NCBI RefSeq assembly: GCF_000966265.1
Contig: NZ_LANF01000005.1
Span: 1 to 64,000 of the forward strand
DNA from: Palaeococcus ferrophilus DSM 13482
GTDB taxonomy: Archaea; Methanobacteriota_B; Thermococci; Thermococcales; Thermococcaceae
Direction: 5' to 3'
DNA length: 64,000 nucleotides
The notes under the pieces are model-generated. The model did not search any database, was not told the DNA's origin, and worked only from the letters and a program-made list of their open reading frames with translations. Each line of letters opens with the position of its first letter. The stretch's first letter is position 1. A program made the position numbers and the translations under genes. Of the stretch, positions 52,647-64,000 are shown in pieces.

Positions 52647-53760
52647 CGACTGGTACTATCCAAAGGTGGGGGGAGTTGCTTCCCACATGCACGACCTCGC
52701 GCTTAAGCTGAGTGAGATGGGACACGAGGTAACCATAGTCACGAACGACAGGGTGACGGGGAAGGAGGAAGAGCTTGGGGCGAAGGGCATAGGCCTACTC
52801 AAGGTTCCGGGCGTTGTGAGCCCCATCCTGGAGGTAAACCTTACCTACGGCCTGAAATCAACAAGGGAACTCACCCCCTTCCTCGAGGACTTTGATGTAG
52901 TTCACTCCCACCACGCCTTCACCCCGCTCTCCCTGAAGGCGGTAAAAGCGGCGAGAAACCTTGAAAAGGCCTCCCTGCTTACCACGCATTCCATCTCGTT
53001 CTCCCACGAATCGCGCCTCTGGAGCGCCCTGGGCCTCACAATTCCCCTCTTCAGCCACTATCTGCGCTATCCTCACAAGATAATAGCCGTCAGCAAGGCA
53101 TCGAAGGCCTTCGTGAGTCACTTCACGGACACCTCGGTGGAGGTGGTTCCAAATGGCGTTGATGACAAACGCTTCCGCCCGTCGCAGGGTGGGGAGGAGC
53201 TCAAGGAAGAGCTCGGCATAGAGGGGAACGTGGTGCTCTACGTTAGCAGGATGAGCTACCGCAAGGGGCCCCACGTGCTCCTCAACGCCTTCGCCGGGAT
53301 TGAGGACGCCACTTTGGTAATGGCGGGAAGCGGTGAGATGCTCCCCTTCCTCAAGGCGCAGGCGAGGTTCCTAGGCGTTGAGGATCACGTCCGCTTCCTC
53401 GGCTACGTTCCGGATGAGATGCTCCCGAGACTCTACGACATGGCCGACGTCTTCGTCCTCCCCTCCACGACGGCCGAGGCCTTTGGCATAGTCGTCCTCG
53501 AGGCCATGGCCTCTGGAGTTCCCGTTATCGCGACGGACGTTGGAGGGATACCTGAGATAGTGAGGGAGAGCGAGAGCGGCCTCCTCGTGCCTCCGGGCAA
53601 CGAGTTGGAGCTCAGGAAGGCTATAGAGCGCCTCCTTAAGAACGAAGAGCTCCGCGAGTTCTACGGGAAAAACGGCCGCAGGACAGTGGAGGAGAGGTAT
53701 TCGTGGGACGTGGTCGCGCGGCAGGTGGAGGAGAGGTATTTGGAAGTTCTCAGCCGTTAA
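52627..53760 (+). CDS. GT4-family glycosyltransferase
   Basis: 377 residues with the GT-B fold. The N-terminal block is YYPKVGGVASHMHDLALKL. The C-terminal nucleotide-sugar binding block is TTAEAFGIVVLEAMASGVP followed by VIATDVGGIPEIV. Retaining GT4 enzymes use NDP- or GDP-sugars, often acting on lipids at the membrane. The ATG at 52627 follows GGTGGTGG. It is the last gene of the UbiA-flippase-GT operon. Confidence 0.93.
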   Translation: MKVALVSDWYYPKVGGVASHMHDLALKLSEMGHEVTIVTNDRVTGKEEELGAKGIGLLKVPGVVSPILEVNLTYGLKSTRELTPFLEDFDVVHSHHAFTPLSLKAVKAARNLEKASLLTTHSISFSHESRLWSALGLTIPLFSHYLRYPHKIIAVSKASKAFVSHFTDTSVEVVPNGVDDKRFRPSQGGEELKEELGIEGNVVLYVSRMSYRKGPHVLLNAFAGIEDATLVMAGSGEMLPFLKAQARFLGVEDHVRFLGYVPDEMLPRLYDMADVFVLPSTTAEAFGIVVLEAMASGVPVIATDVGGIPEIVRESESGLLVPPGNELELRKAIERLLKNEELREFYGKNGRRTVEERYSWDVVARQVEERYLEVLSR

Positions 53761-53802
53761 GTTTTTACACATTTTTTTCCAACTCCCTTCGGGAGCGGAG
53801 TT

Positions 53803-54495
53803 ATGGAGCCCGTTGAGGAGATTGAAAAGAGGATAAAGCGACTTGAGGCGGAGATAGAGCTCGCCGAGAGCAGGCTGGAGTTCATGGACAGGGTTGGCGC
53901 CTCAAGCCGCTACGCCATCTGGGAACGCAGGGAGGAACCGCTAGATTATTACATGGTCTTCTTTTTCGTAGTCCTCCTCCTGAGCCTCGCGGTCTTCTGG
54001 TGGGTGAGGGCGAAGGTGGGGGTGTCCTACGTGTCGCTCCGCCCCTACATCGCGACCGCGGCGGTCCTCGGGATACTCCCTGTTGCCTACTTCATCATGC
54101 GGGCCCGGGGGAGGAGGAAGGACGCAAACCCCGTGGAGTACCTCGGGAGGCGGGAGAGCGCTGCCCGAACCGTCCTTAGGGAGTTCTACATCCCCCTGAG
54201 GAAGGCCGTGGAGGAGGACGACCGCGAGGGCATAAGGGCACTCGCCGATAAACTCATCACCGATGCGGCCCTCGCGGGGGATTTTGAGCTCCTGAACGAG
54301 GGCGATGCCAAACTCACCGCCTACGCGCTCTACCTCTACGCCGTTGGGAGCACGGAACAGGCGGGGGAGATGGTGGAGCTCCTCGAGAGGGCCCCCAACA
54401 GGGCCGTAAAATCACTCCTGATAAAAGCCCTTGAGGAGGTGGGAATTCATGAGGTTCCGGGTGAAGAGCAGGGAGACCATGAGGGAGCTGAGTAA
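53803..54495 (+). CDS. Coiled-coil membrane protein of unknown function
   Basis: 230 residues. A short N-terminal coiled coil (EEIEKRIKRLEAEIELAESRL), two membrane segments (MVFFFVVLLLSLAVFWW and YIATAAVLGILPVAYFIM) and a C-terminal helical domain of about 120 residues. No family was recognised. The downstream gene starts inside its last 50 nt, so the pair is coupled. Confidence 0.65.
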   Translation: MEPVEEIEKRIKRLEAEIELAESRLEFMDRVGASSRYAIWERREEPLDYYMVFFFVVLLLSLAVFWWVRAKVGVSYVSLRPYIATAAVLGILPVAYFIMRARGRRKDANPVEYLGRRESAARTVLREFYIPLRKAVEEDDREGIRALADKLITDAALAGDFELLNEGDAKLTAYALYLYAVGSTEQAGEMVELLERAPNRAVKSLLIKALEEVGIHEVPGEEQGDHEGAE

Positions 54496-55201
54496 GGAGC
54501 TCAGCAAGGCGGGGATAATGAACCGCACCGAGGAGAGGCTTGAGAGAGAGGTCCGCTACTGGGTTCTCGTAAGTGGAAAGCTGGAGGAACTTGAAGAACT
54601 CGCGGGGGGCGTTCCTGCTGTAGCTGAAGCCCTCGAGGAGTTCGTGGAAGCCTACGAGAGGCTGGAGGTGGGAGAGGTCGTTGGTGGTGAGGATGGAGTG
54701 AGTCCCTCACTCGTTGAGACCCTTCACGGGGCTGGGCTCATCGATGGGGAGGGGAAGCTCCTGGAAAAGCCGCCCCTGGGGTCTTTAACGGTAAACCTTC
54801 TCCTGCCGGCTGAAGAGTTGGACGAAGAGCTTGAGGGAGCCAGGCTAAGGGCAGCGGTGCGGTTCACGATGGCCCACTACGTTGAGGTGCTCGAGGTTGA
54901 CGGAGAGCTCGTGGAGAGGGCCCTTGACATAGCAGAGGGATACGTGGACGAGGACGAGCTGGAGGAAGCGACTCTGGTCGGACTCGCGGAATCAGTTCTC
55001 GCCGAGACCGTTATGGAGTCTCTAAAGGAGGACAACAGGAAGGACGCGCTCATTGCCCGCGTTATGGAGAGCGTTCCCATCACGCTGGAGGACGAGGACG
55101 AACTTAGGGTGGAGATTGACGAAGAGTCGCTCGAGGAGTTCCTCAAACACCTCCAGAGGCTCGGATACCTCAAGGTTAAGGGCAACAAGATATGGTGGTA
55201 G
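54449..55201 (+). CDS. Acidic soluble protein of unknown function, partner of the preceding gene
   Basis: 250 residues, very Glu-rich and mostly helical (ELSKELSKAGIMNRTEERLE). The last 40 residues resemble a small winged-helix (ESLEEFLKHLQRLGYLKVKG). The ATG at 54449 follows GAGGAGGTGG. It overlaps the membrane protein gene and likely works with it. No known family recognised. Confidence 0.65.
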   Translation: MRFRVKSRETMRELSKELSKAGIMNRTEERLEREVRYWVLVSGKLEELEELAGGVPAVAEALEEFVEAYERLEVGEVVGGEDGVSPSLVETLHGAGLIDGEGKLLEKPPLGSLTVNLLLPAEELDEELEGARLRAAVRFTMAHYVEVLEVDGELVERALDIAEGYVDEDELEEATLVGLAESVLAETVMESLKEDNRKDALIARVMESVPITLEDEDELRVEIDEESLEEFLKHLQRLGYLKVKGNKIWW

Positions 55202-55272
55202 GGGACGGAAAGACTTTTAACATTGTAAATGTAGTTTGGAGTGCAATTATGGTAATCGAAGAGGTGAACGGT

Positions 55273-55971
55273 ATGGACAGGATTGCTAAGGCTAGGGAGA
55301 TAATTGAGAAGGCCAAGGCCGAAAACAGGCCGCTCGTCGAGCCGGAGGCTAAGGAGATACTCAAGCTCTACGGCGTCCCGGTTCCGGACTTCAAGGTCGC
55401 CACCAACGAGGAGGAGGCCGTTCAGTTCGCTCGCGAAATCGGCTACCCCGTCGTTATGAAGATCGTTTCTCCGCAGATCATCCACAAGAGCGACGCTGGA
55501 GGAGTCAAGGTCAACATCAAGAGCGACGAGGAGGCCAGGCAGGCCTTCAGGACCATCATGGAGAACGCGAGGAACTACAAGCCGGACGCCGACCTCTGGG
55601 GCGTCATCGTTTACCGCATGCTCCCGCTCGGCAAAGAAGTTATAGTCGGTATGATTCGCGACCCGCAGTTCGGCCCGGCCATCATGTTCGGTCTCGGTGG
55701 TATCTTCGTCGAGATACTCAAGGACGTGTCATTCAGGGTCGCCCCGATAAGCAAGGACGAGGCCCTCGACATGATAAAGGAGATCAAGGCCTACCCGATT
55801 TTAGCGGGAGCGCGCGGTGAGAAGCCCGTTAACATCGAGGCCCTCGCCGAGATAATCACCAAGGTCGGCGAGCTCGCCCTTGAGCTTCCGGAGATCAAGG
55901 AGCTCGACATCAACCCGATCTTCGCCTACGAGGACAGCGCGGTTGCCGTCGACGCTAGGATGCTTCTCTGA
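55273..55971 (+). CDS. acdB: Acetyl-CoA synthetase (ADP-forming) beta subunit
   Basis: 232 residues, an ATP-grasp subunit. With the separately encoded alpha subunit it converts acyl-CoA, ADP and phosphate to acid, ATP and CoA, the main ATP-forming step of peptide and sugar fermentation in Thermococcales. Visible blocks are REIGYPVVMKIVSPQIIHKS, KEVIVGMIRDPQFGPAIMFG and ELDINPIFAYEDSAVAVDAR. The ATG at 55273 follows GAGGTGA and gives the family N-terminus DRIAKAREIIEKAK. An AT-rich promoter (CTTTTAACATTG) lies at about 55210. The alpha subunit gene is not in the window. Confidence 0.94.
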   Translation: MDRIAKAREIIEKAKAENRPLVEPEAKEILKLYGVPVPDFKVATNEEEAVQFAREIGYPVVMKIVSPQIIHKSDAGGVKVNIKSDEEARQAFRTIMENARNYKPDADLWGVIVYRMLPLGKEVIVGMIRDPQFGPAIMFGLGGIFVEILKDVSFRVAPISKDEALDMIKEIKAYPILAGARGEKPVNIEALAEIITKVGELALELPEIKELDINPIFAYEDSAVAVDARMLL

Positions 55972-56050
55972 ATCTTTGCTTCCTTTTCTCCCACTTGTTA
56001 TTCTGTTTTCCCTCACCCTCTCCTTCCGCAAATCTTTTAATCTATAACCG

Positions 56051-56080
56051 CCATTATTATAACGGTGATTATAGTAATGG
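56051..56080. promoter_or_regulatory. Inverted repeat over the promoter and start codon of the ATPase gene
   Basis: CCATTATTATAA at 56051-56062 and TTATAGTAATGG at 56069-56080 are inverted copies with one mismatch in 12 and a 6-bp spacer. The right arm ends on the ATG at 56077. A nested palindrome, TAATGGCCATTA, lies at 56075-56086. A dimer bound here would block transcription and translation start, suggesting autoregulation. Confidence 0.6.
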
Positions 56081-57312
56081 CCATTATAAAGAGGAGAGAA
56101 CTTGAGGAAGCCCTCAGGGCGAGATGGCTCCTCCTTTACGGACGAAGAAAAACAGGAAAGACCTTCTATGTGAGGGAGATGGGAGAATACTCCGGCTACT
56201 TCGTTGTGACGAGGGGAAAAAGCGTTGTAAACGTTGATACTGGAGAAGAACTCCCCGAAAGGGAGTTCATCAGGCTTCTCCCCTACCTCCTCCAGGGAAG
56301 CCGGGTGGTGATAGATGAGTTTCACCGGCTCGATGAGCCATTTTTTTCCCTCCTCCAGGGACTTTCCGGGAGGGGTGAGCTGACACTCATAACATCCACG
56401 AGGCATTACTTCAAGCGCCTGATAGGCTCTGGGAGTCCGTTGCTCGGCCTCTTTCACCTCCAGGAAGTTGGGCTCGTTGACCCAAGGGATGCAATAATCT
56501 ACGTCCACGGGCTGGGCTATAAAGGGAAGACCCTTATGGAGCTCTCTTGTCTCCTCCAGGAGCCCTGGCTGGCCCCCTATGTAGAAACCTTTGGAAAGAA
56601 TGCCCCCGGAAAGATTGGATACGTTCTCAGAGACTACGTTCCGAGTCTCGTTGGGGAGATATTTAATGAGGAGGAGCGGGAGCTGAGCAGGCGCTATTTT
56701 GCTATACTTGAGGCGGTGGCAGACGGAAAAAGAACCTCCGGAGAGATCGCCTCGGAGCTCTTCTCCCGGGGCCTTGTGGAAAAGAATTCTCCGGGGAGTG
56801 TGAGCCCCTACCTCGAAACCCTTGTTGGAATGGGGATTTTGGAGAGGGTTCCCTTCAAGGGCGGCAGGGGCAGAGGCTACCACTACAGACACCTATCCCC
56901 TGTGATGGACTTCGCATTCTACCTCAACTCAAAATACGGCTTTTTTGAAACTGGACTGCCGGAAAAAAGAATTGCTTCGCTACTTGAGGAGAGGCTGCCG
57001 AGATACATGGAGGGCTTTTTTGAGACGCTTCTGGCGAGGGAGCACGGTCTTCAACCAGTGAGAATAGAGCTCCCTGAACTTGAAGTGGATGTAGCCCTCA
57101 GGAGGCATAAGAAGCTCCATCTGGCTGCAGAGATCAAGTGGAAGGAAAAGATCACCAAAAAGGACATAAAGAACGCAGAGGATAAACTGAGCCGCCTCAA
57201 TGCTCCCAAAAAGCTTCTAATAGTCCCAGACAAGTCGAAGATCCCCCAGGAGCCTGAGGGAGTTCATGTCGTTGACTGGAGGGATTTTCTAAAGCTCTCT
57301 GAGCGTGAATGA
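56077..57312 (+). CDS. Archaeal AAA ATPase with C-terminal DUF234-like nuclease domain
   Basis: About 411 residues. Walker A is LLYGRRKTGKTFYV and Walker B is RVVIDEFHRLDEP. A winged-helix segment follows (DGKRTSGEIASELFSRG). The C-terminus has a PD-(D/E)xK-like arrangement, LEVDVALRRHKKLHLAAEIKWKE split over two strands, as in DUF234. These ATPases are abundant in archaea, are often mobile and have an unknown function. Start ATG 56077, or GTG 56065; both lie within the inverted repeat. It lies just upstream of the cas operon but has its own promoter. Confidence 0.85.
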   Translation: MAIIKRRELEEALRARWLLLYGRRKTGKTFYVREMGEYSGYFVVTRGKSVVNVDTGEELPEREFIRLLPYLLQGSRVVIDEFHRLDEPFFSLLQGLSGRGELTLITSTRHYFKRLIGSGSPLLGLFHLQEVGLVDPRDAIIYVHGLGYKGKTLMELSCLLQEPWLAPYVETFGKNAPGKIGYVLRDYVPSLVGEIFNEEERELSRRYFAILEAVADGKRTSGEIASELFSRGLVEKNSPGSVSPYLETLVGMGILERVPFKGGRGRGYHYRHLSPVMDFAFYLNSKYGFFETGLPEKRIASLLEERLPRYMEGFFETLLAREHGLQPVRIELPELEVDVALRRHKKLHLAAEIKWKEKITKKDIKNAEDKLSRLNAPKKLLIVPDKSKIPQEPEGVHVVDWRDFLKLSERE

Positions 57313-57390
57313 CCTCCTGTTGACATCATTTGAACTGTATGGAGGGGCCACAATATCACTACCCATGTTCCCGTTTGCACTTCGAAGGGG

Positions 57391-60049
<2,659 letters not shown>

Positions 60050-60349
60050 GAAATTAAGCCTCTCTGAGCTTAGGAGACTTAGGGAGCTAAGCTCCAAAAC
60101 CCTTGGAAAAGCTGGCTCAGAGAACTATAGACAGAAGCTCGTATTTGACCTCCTCAATGCAGTGAGATCAAAGGACAAGGACAGGTTCCTTTGGGTTCTC
60201 CTAAGAGCACTCAATTCACAAGTCAAGGACAATCCCGAGGCTAAAAGGCTTGCTGGTCTGCTGGGCGAAGTTTTTCTTTCTTCGGGGGAGGACTTTGAGA
60301 AGGTTGCCTACTCTATCATACTCGGAATAATGGCTGGAGGTGAAAGCTG

Positions 60350-61753
60350 ATGGGAAGGTTTTTGGTTATGGATGTGGTATTTTATGGGAGCTCTCTCAAC
60401 TACGACCAGGGAAGCGGAAACTACCAAGAGCTCAAGAAGATAACCCGCTGGGACGGGAGACAGTACACATTGGTGAGCAAATACGCCCTTAGATACAGTA
60501 TGCTCAATGACAGCGGAATCTTTGGGGAAAACGAGATTGCACCGGGGAATGTTTTCATAAAAGACACGGGCGAGAAAAGTAAGGGAGATGTTTTCAACCC
60601 CAAGCCCGACGTCCTGTTCAGCGGGGAGATACTCAAGTATCCTGAGTTCGACCTCTTCGGGTACCTCGTTACAAAGTCAGAGCCAACTCAGTCGAGAACT
60701 GCCCCAGTCAGGATAAGCCACGCAGTTTCGATGACACCGTTTTACTATGACTCCCACTTCAACGGGAACCACTGGATAGCCCAGAGGGCCCTAAGAGCTG
60801 GTCTCACTACGAAGCTTGAGCCAAACTTATTCACGGTTGAGGAGCATTATTCCTATTACATTTACACCATCGTCGTTGACGTTGATAACGTGGGAAGGTT
60901 CTCAGTGTTTACGACGAAAATAGACGACGTTAAGACGGTCCTTGATAACCTAACGGCCGAGGGCGAAAATGCAAAGAAGGTTGGAGAGTACAGAACTCTC
61001 CTTGAAAGCAACAATAAAGGAAAGAAGAAGGGGAAGAAAGAAAGTGCTCCAGCTAATTCGCTAACTCTTAGCTCTAAGGAGGGGAAGCTGGGAATAGCGG
61101 AGGTTAAGCTAGAGAAACTCAGGATACTCCCAATAGTTGACCCAACAGGCAACAATAAAGAAGTTAAGCTCTATGAGATTCAGTTTGACCTCAGTGAAGA
61201 AGCAAGAAAAGAGAGGATTCTCAAGCTTGTCAGAGCCGTTCTAAACCTCAAGAGGAATATTAAGGGGCGTCTGGAGGATCTTTCTCCAAAGCTTCTCATC
61301 CTTGGAATCTACAAGAACGAGCTCTATGACACATTTAAAGATAGAATTCAGCTCCTCGGGGAATTCGAGGAGGAAGAATATATTGAAGTTGAGGAGAAGG
61401 ATGGAAAGACAACCAAGAGAGTCAAGAGAATTACAGCGGGCGAGAACGGCACGGAAGAATACATTGAGGAAATTGTTGAATCCAATTCGGAAGTCTCAAA
61501 CGAGAAAAGTGTCCGCGTCAGAAGGAAGAGAAGCGTTTCAAGAAAAAGGACTGCAGTTTTCGAAATCAACGGGACGAACGGAAACATCAAGAAAGTGGAA
61601 TCCAAGGAAGACATCGCGTGTTATATCGAAAAATTGCTGTTCACTGCAAGCAAAGATTGTGAGAAAGATAATGAAAACAGGGGGGATAACGATAGTACCA
61701 TACCCAAGATTCTAATCTTCAGAGACCCCAGCATAGAAGTAAGACTCAAGTGA
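60350..61753 (+). CDS. cas7: Cas7 / Cst2 (DevR family), crRNA backbone subunit
   Basis: 467 residues, long for the family. The conserved N-terminus is VVFYGSSLNYDQGSGNYQEL, with SRTAPVRISHAVSMTPFYYD near residue 115. Two charged insertions are visible: a Lys/Gly stretch at about 222-235 (NNKGKKKGKKES) and a Glu/Arg/Ser-rich stretch at about 340-440 (EEEEYIEVEEKDGKTTKRV). Cas7 subunits bind the crRNA spacer along its length. The ATG follows GGAGGTG; M7 is an alternative. Confidence 0.9.
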   Translation: MGRFLVMDVVFYGSSLNYDQGSGNYQELKKITRWDGRQYTLVSKYALRYSMLNDSGIFGENEIAPGNVFIKDTGEKSKGDVFNPKPDVLFSGEILKYPEFDLFGYLVTKSEPTQSRTAPVRISHAVSMTPFYYDSHFNGNHWIAQRALRAGLTTKLEPNLFTVEEHYSYYIYTIVVDVDNVGRFSVFTTKIDDVKTVLDNLTAEGENAKKVGEYRTLLESNNKGKKKGKKESAPANSLTLSSKEGKLGIAEVKLEKLRILPIVDPTGNNKEVKLYEIQFDLSEEARKERILKLVRAVLNLKRNIKGRLEDLSPKLLILGIYKNELYDTFKDRIQLLGEFEEEEYIEVEEKDGKTTKRVKRITAGENGTEEYIEEIVESNSEVSNEKSVRVRRKRSVSRKRTAVFEINGTNGNIKKVESKEDIACYIEKLLFTASKDCEKDNENRGDNDSTIPKILIFRDPSIEVRLK

Positions 61754-61759
61754 TGCATT

Positions 61760-62614
61760 ATGAGAGAGAAAACATTGTTCATAGAACTCTTTCAGCCCTT
61801 CGCTCAGTACCGCAATCCATTTACCTTTTACTATGGCCAAACTTACCCATTACCACCGAAGTCAACGATAATCGGGATGCTCCAGAACGCGCTCAACGAC
61901 TGGTATGGTCAGGGAGAGAGGGTAAAGAAATGGTGGTCGCTGAAGGTCAGCATTCACGGTGGTTTCGAGAGCATCTTCTGGAACTATCAACAGTTAATAA
62001 AAGGCACGAAGACAGGCATTTCCCTAGTCCGCTTTAGAGGGCGGCCAACATTATGGAACCAAGACCGTCCGCTTTACGGATTTCCCCTCACTTCCCAAAG
62101 AAGCCCAGTCATCCAACAAGAATTATTCAACGGATGGCTTTACATCCTGATCAAGGGGGAGGAAGGCTTCCTCAACAAGATCAAAGATGCCTTAGAGAAG
62201 CCAGGGAAGGTTCTCTCTCTCGGCAGGAGCGAGGATGTAGTCTTTATAAGGAAAACTCGCTTCGTTCGGGAAGGAGAGATAAAACATAGCAATGCTAGAG
62301 AAATCGGCATTATATATCCCACCTACGTCTATGTCAAAGATCCAGAAAAAATACTGGCAAGACAGGAGTATCCAGTCTACTACATTCCAGTTAGGGTTAT
62401 CTTCAGGAACAATGGAAAACCTGTCAGACGCAAAGCGGAGATAAATGAGAAAACCTTCAGGGACGTTGAGTTTAGGCCCGTAATCCATGTTGGTCCTTGG
62501 AAATATCTAGAGCTCGAGAAAAAGGTTCCCTTTGAAGAGTACAGATTGAATGACATGATTTTAAGAATTCCCGCTGGAGAGGAACATAAAGAGGGAGTTA
62601 GTGGGTGGTTGTGA
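61760..62614 (+). CDS. cas5: Cas5 (type I-B, Cst/Tneap)
   Basis: 284 residues. The N-terminal ferredoxin-like fold carries the family block YYGQTYPLPPKSTIIGMLQN. Cas5 caps the 5' end of the crRNA in Cascade. It starts 6 nt after cas7, and its stop overlaps the cas3 ATG (GTGATG). Confidence 0.9.
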   Translation: MREKTLFIELFQPFAQYRNPFTFYYGQTYPLPPKSTIIGMLQNALNDWYGQGERVKKWWSLKVSIHGGFESIFWNYQQLIKGTKTGISLVRFRGRPTLWNQDRPLYGFPLTSQRSPVIQQELFNGWLYILIKGEEGFLNKIKDALEKPGKVLSLGRSEDVVFIRKTRFVREGEIKHSNAREIGIIYPTYVYVKDPEKILARQEYPVYYIPVRVIFRNNGKPVRRKAEINEKTFRDVEFRPVIHVGPWKYLELEKKVPFEEYRLNDMILRIPAGEEHKEGVSGWL

Positions 62615-64000
62615 TGCCTCAGATGACGCTTGACAGGTATCAATTAAAACGCACTGAAGAGAAGTCTGCCCCAGAAACCGTTGATAATAAGCTCGTGGAA
62701 ACTTTAAGAAAAATCCTCGCAAAGGGCAAGTCCAATGACATCCTCCATAATGAGGGATTTCCCCCCCATACGCTAGTTGGTCACGTTATACTAGCTCTAA
62801 CTCGGTGTGTTGAGCTTGAGAGGTTCATTTCAAGCCTTGGAAGCATCAAATACCCTTCCCTTGCGAATCCAACAACCAGATACGCCTTCTTCAAAAACCT
62901 CGCGAAGGCCATAATAATTCATGATCTCGGAAAAATAAGTCTTGACTTCCAGAAGAAGCTCTACGCTCAAGAAAAAATCCCCAGTGAACCTTGGGAACTC
63001 CTCAGGGAAAGCAGAGATGTTAAGACCTACGGGGCGCACGAGCTGTTTTCTCTTCTCTGGAGCTTCGCCCTTCTGGGAGACAACAAAGAAGATGCAATGA
63101 TTAGAACCACCGTGCTCCTCCACCACTACAATGAGTTCTTTTCTCAGGAAGAGCCGAAGATAACCAAGTTAATAGAGGGCGATAACTCTAGCGAGCTGAG
63201 ATACCTTGAATTTCTAACATCCAACAGCAACCAACTTGAACCCCTTCTCATAGCTTATCTTGACGTGATAAAATGTGAACTTGGCAAGGTTGATTTTATA
63301 GCGGAAGCCGTTGATGAGCTCAAGAGTAGCCTGGACTTCTCAAGGCTTGAGAAACTTAAAGAACGTATGAAAATCTTTGGAAACGATCCCTCCAAGGAGT
63401 TTCCCATCTACAATCCGAGAGATCAAGAAGAGCAGAAAACATATGTGGACTTTCTTGTTTTCCTTGGAATGCTCAGGAGATGTGATTATTCTTCCAGTGG
63501 AAACTTTCCCATTGAGAAGATGGTGAATTTGGAAGAGGTTTTCAATGATCTCGATATAAAAATAGTGGAAACGATAGAGGAGAAACTAAAACAAGTTGGA
63601 ACTACATTCAAAGGGCTATGGCAAAAGGACCTTCTGAAGAAACATGACTCGGATTACCTTGCAGTTATAGCACCAACAGGCTCGGGTAAAACAGAGCTGG
63701 CAGTTTTGTGGGCTAAAAATAAAGGTAAACTTATCTACACACTGCCATTGAGAGTTGCACTAAACGACCTTTATAGGCGCCTTTCCAAGGAATACTTCGA
63801 TGACGAACACGTTGGTTTACTACACTCCACTGCCTTCATGGAGTACGTTGAGAACGCTCTATTGAGTACTGGAGTTGATGTAGATGAGAAAGTCAACTCC
63901 GCCAGTCTACTGGCAATGCCGGTGATGCTCTCAACCCCTGACCAGGTCTTCTTAACTGGCTTGAAATACTATGGTTCCGACAAAGTTGTCTCGGTTTACC
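62614..64000 (+). CDS. cas3: Cas3, HD nuclease plus helicase, cut by the window end
   Basis: 462 complete codons before the sequence ends, no stop. The N-terminal HD nuclease domain has THE metal-site blocks GHVILALTR, IIIHDLGKI (about residue 105), GAHELFSLLW and LLHHYNEF. The SF2 helicase begins with Walker A APTGSGKTE at about residue 352 and motif Ia TLPLRVALNDLYRRL. The DEAH box lies beyond the window. Cas3 unwinds and degrades target DNA after recruitment by Cascade. The ATG overlaps the cas5 stop. Adaptation genes (cas1, cas2, cas4) are not in the window. Confidence 0.94.
   Translation, partial: MPQMTLDRYQLKRTEEKSAPETVDNKLVETLRKILAKGKSNDILHNEGFPPHTLVGHVILALTRCVELERFISSLGSIKYPSLANPTTRYAFFKNLAKAIIIHDLGKISLDFQKKLYAQEKIPSEPWELLRESRDVKTYGAHELFSLLWSFALLGDNKEDAMIRTTVLLHHYNEFFSQEEPKITKLIEGDNSSELRYLEFLTSNSNQLEPLLIAYLDVIKCELGKVDFIAEAVDELKSSLDFSRLEKLKERMKIFGNDPSKEFPIYNPRDQEEQKTYVDFLVFLGMLRRCDYSSSGNFPIEKMVNLEEVFNDLDIKIVETIEEKLKQVGTTFKGLWQKDLLKKHDSDYLAVIAPTGSGKTELAVLWAKNKGKLIYTLPLRVALNDLYRRLSKEYFDDEHVGLLHSTAFMEYVENALLSTGVDVDEKVNSASLLAMPVMLSTPDQVFLTGLKYYGSDKVVSVY

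Noticed and set aside
55801-56892. 363-codon minus-strand frame
   Set aside because: Lies antisense across acdB and the ATPase gene, both clearly recognised.

Overview
The window looks like a chromosome segment from a hyperthermophilic archaeon of the order Thermococcales, most likely a Thermococcus species. The evidence is the archaeal information-processing set (two-subunit clamp loader, Rpo4, L21e, Pus10, FttA, archaeal proteasome beta subunit, GatDE), the CRISPR repeat, ADP-forming acetyl-CoA synthetase, GGTG-type ribosome binding sites, TATA-box promoters and densely packed operons. Most of the window is GC-rich. Two stretches are visibly AT-rich: about 32.6-37.5 kb and the cas genes after about 57.9 kb. 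I saw no rRNA or tRNA gene.

Layout. 1-331: trailer end of a CRISPR array. 0.7-8.2 kb: gatD/gatE with a small DUF104 gene between them, a zinc-ribbon regulator, the pus10-rpl21e-rpoF operon and two envelope proteins. 8.3-18.7 kb: rqcH, both clamp-loader genes (the small-subunit gene carries three inteins) and adenylate kinase. 18.7-28.1 kb: membrane and regulatory proteins, PII, DUF835, Trm5, a large lipoprotein, helical-repeat proteins, a Trm11-like methyltransferase and a TauE-like exporter. 28.1-32.6 kb and 37.6-39.5 kb: a split stress module (DUF438/hemerythrin/PAS, cupin, MFS, M24-like protein, TusA/DUF1858 protein, hybrid-cluster protein and an HTH regulator) whose promoters share ATGAC-N4-GTCAT inverted repeats. 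32.8-37.4 kb: an AT-rich island with a secreted protein ending in a probable nuclease toxin domain, a degraded second copy of that domain, and a row of divergent paralogues that may be immunity proteins. 39.5-57.3 kb: nitroreductase, an RND transporter with an S-layer-like partner and two divergent regulators, carS, psmB, fttA, a UbiA/flippase/glycosyltransferase operon, acdB and an autoregulated-looking ATPase. 57.4-64.0 kb: a type I-B (Cst/Tneap) CRISPR operon, cas6-cas8b-small subunit-cas7-cas5-cas3, cut by the window edge.

The two most interesting systems are the candidate toxin-immunity island, where the intergenic remnant at 35.37-35.69 kb still reads as the toxin's C-terminal domain, and the cas operon, where the extra small gene is a visible duplicate of the Cas8b C-terminal helical domain and so a candidate stand-alone Cas11. 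All functional statements come from reading the sequence and family knowledge; no database search was run.
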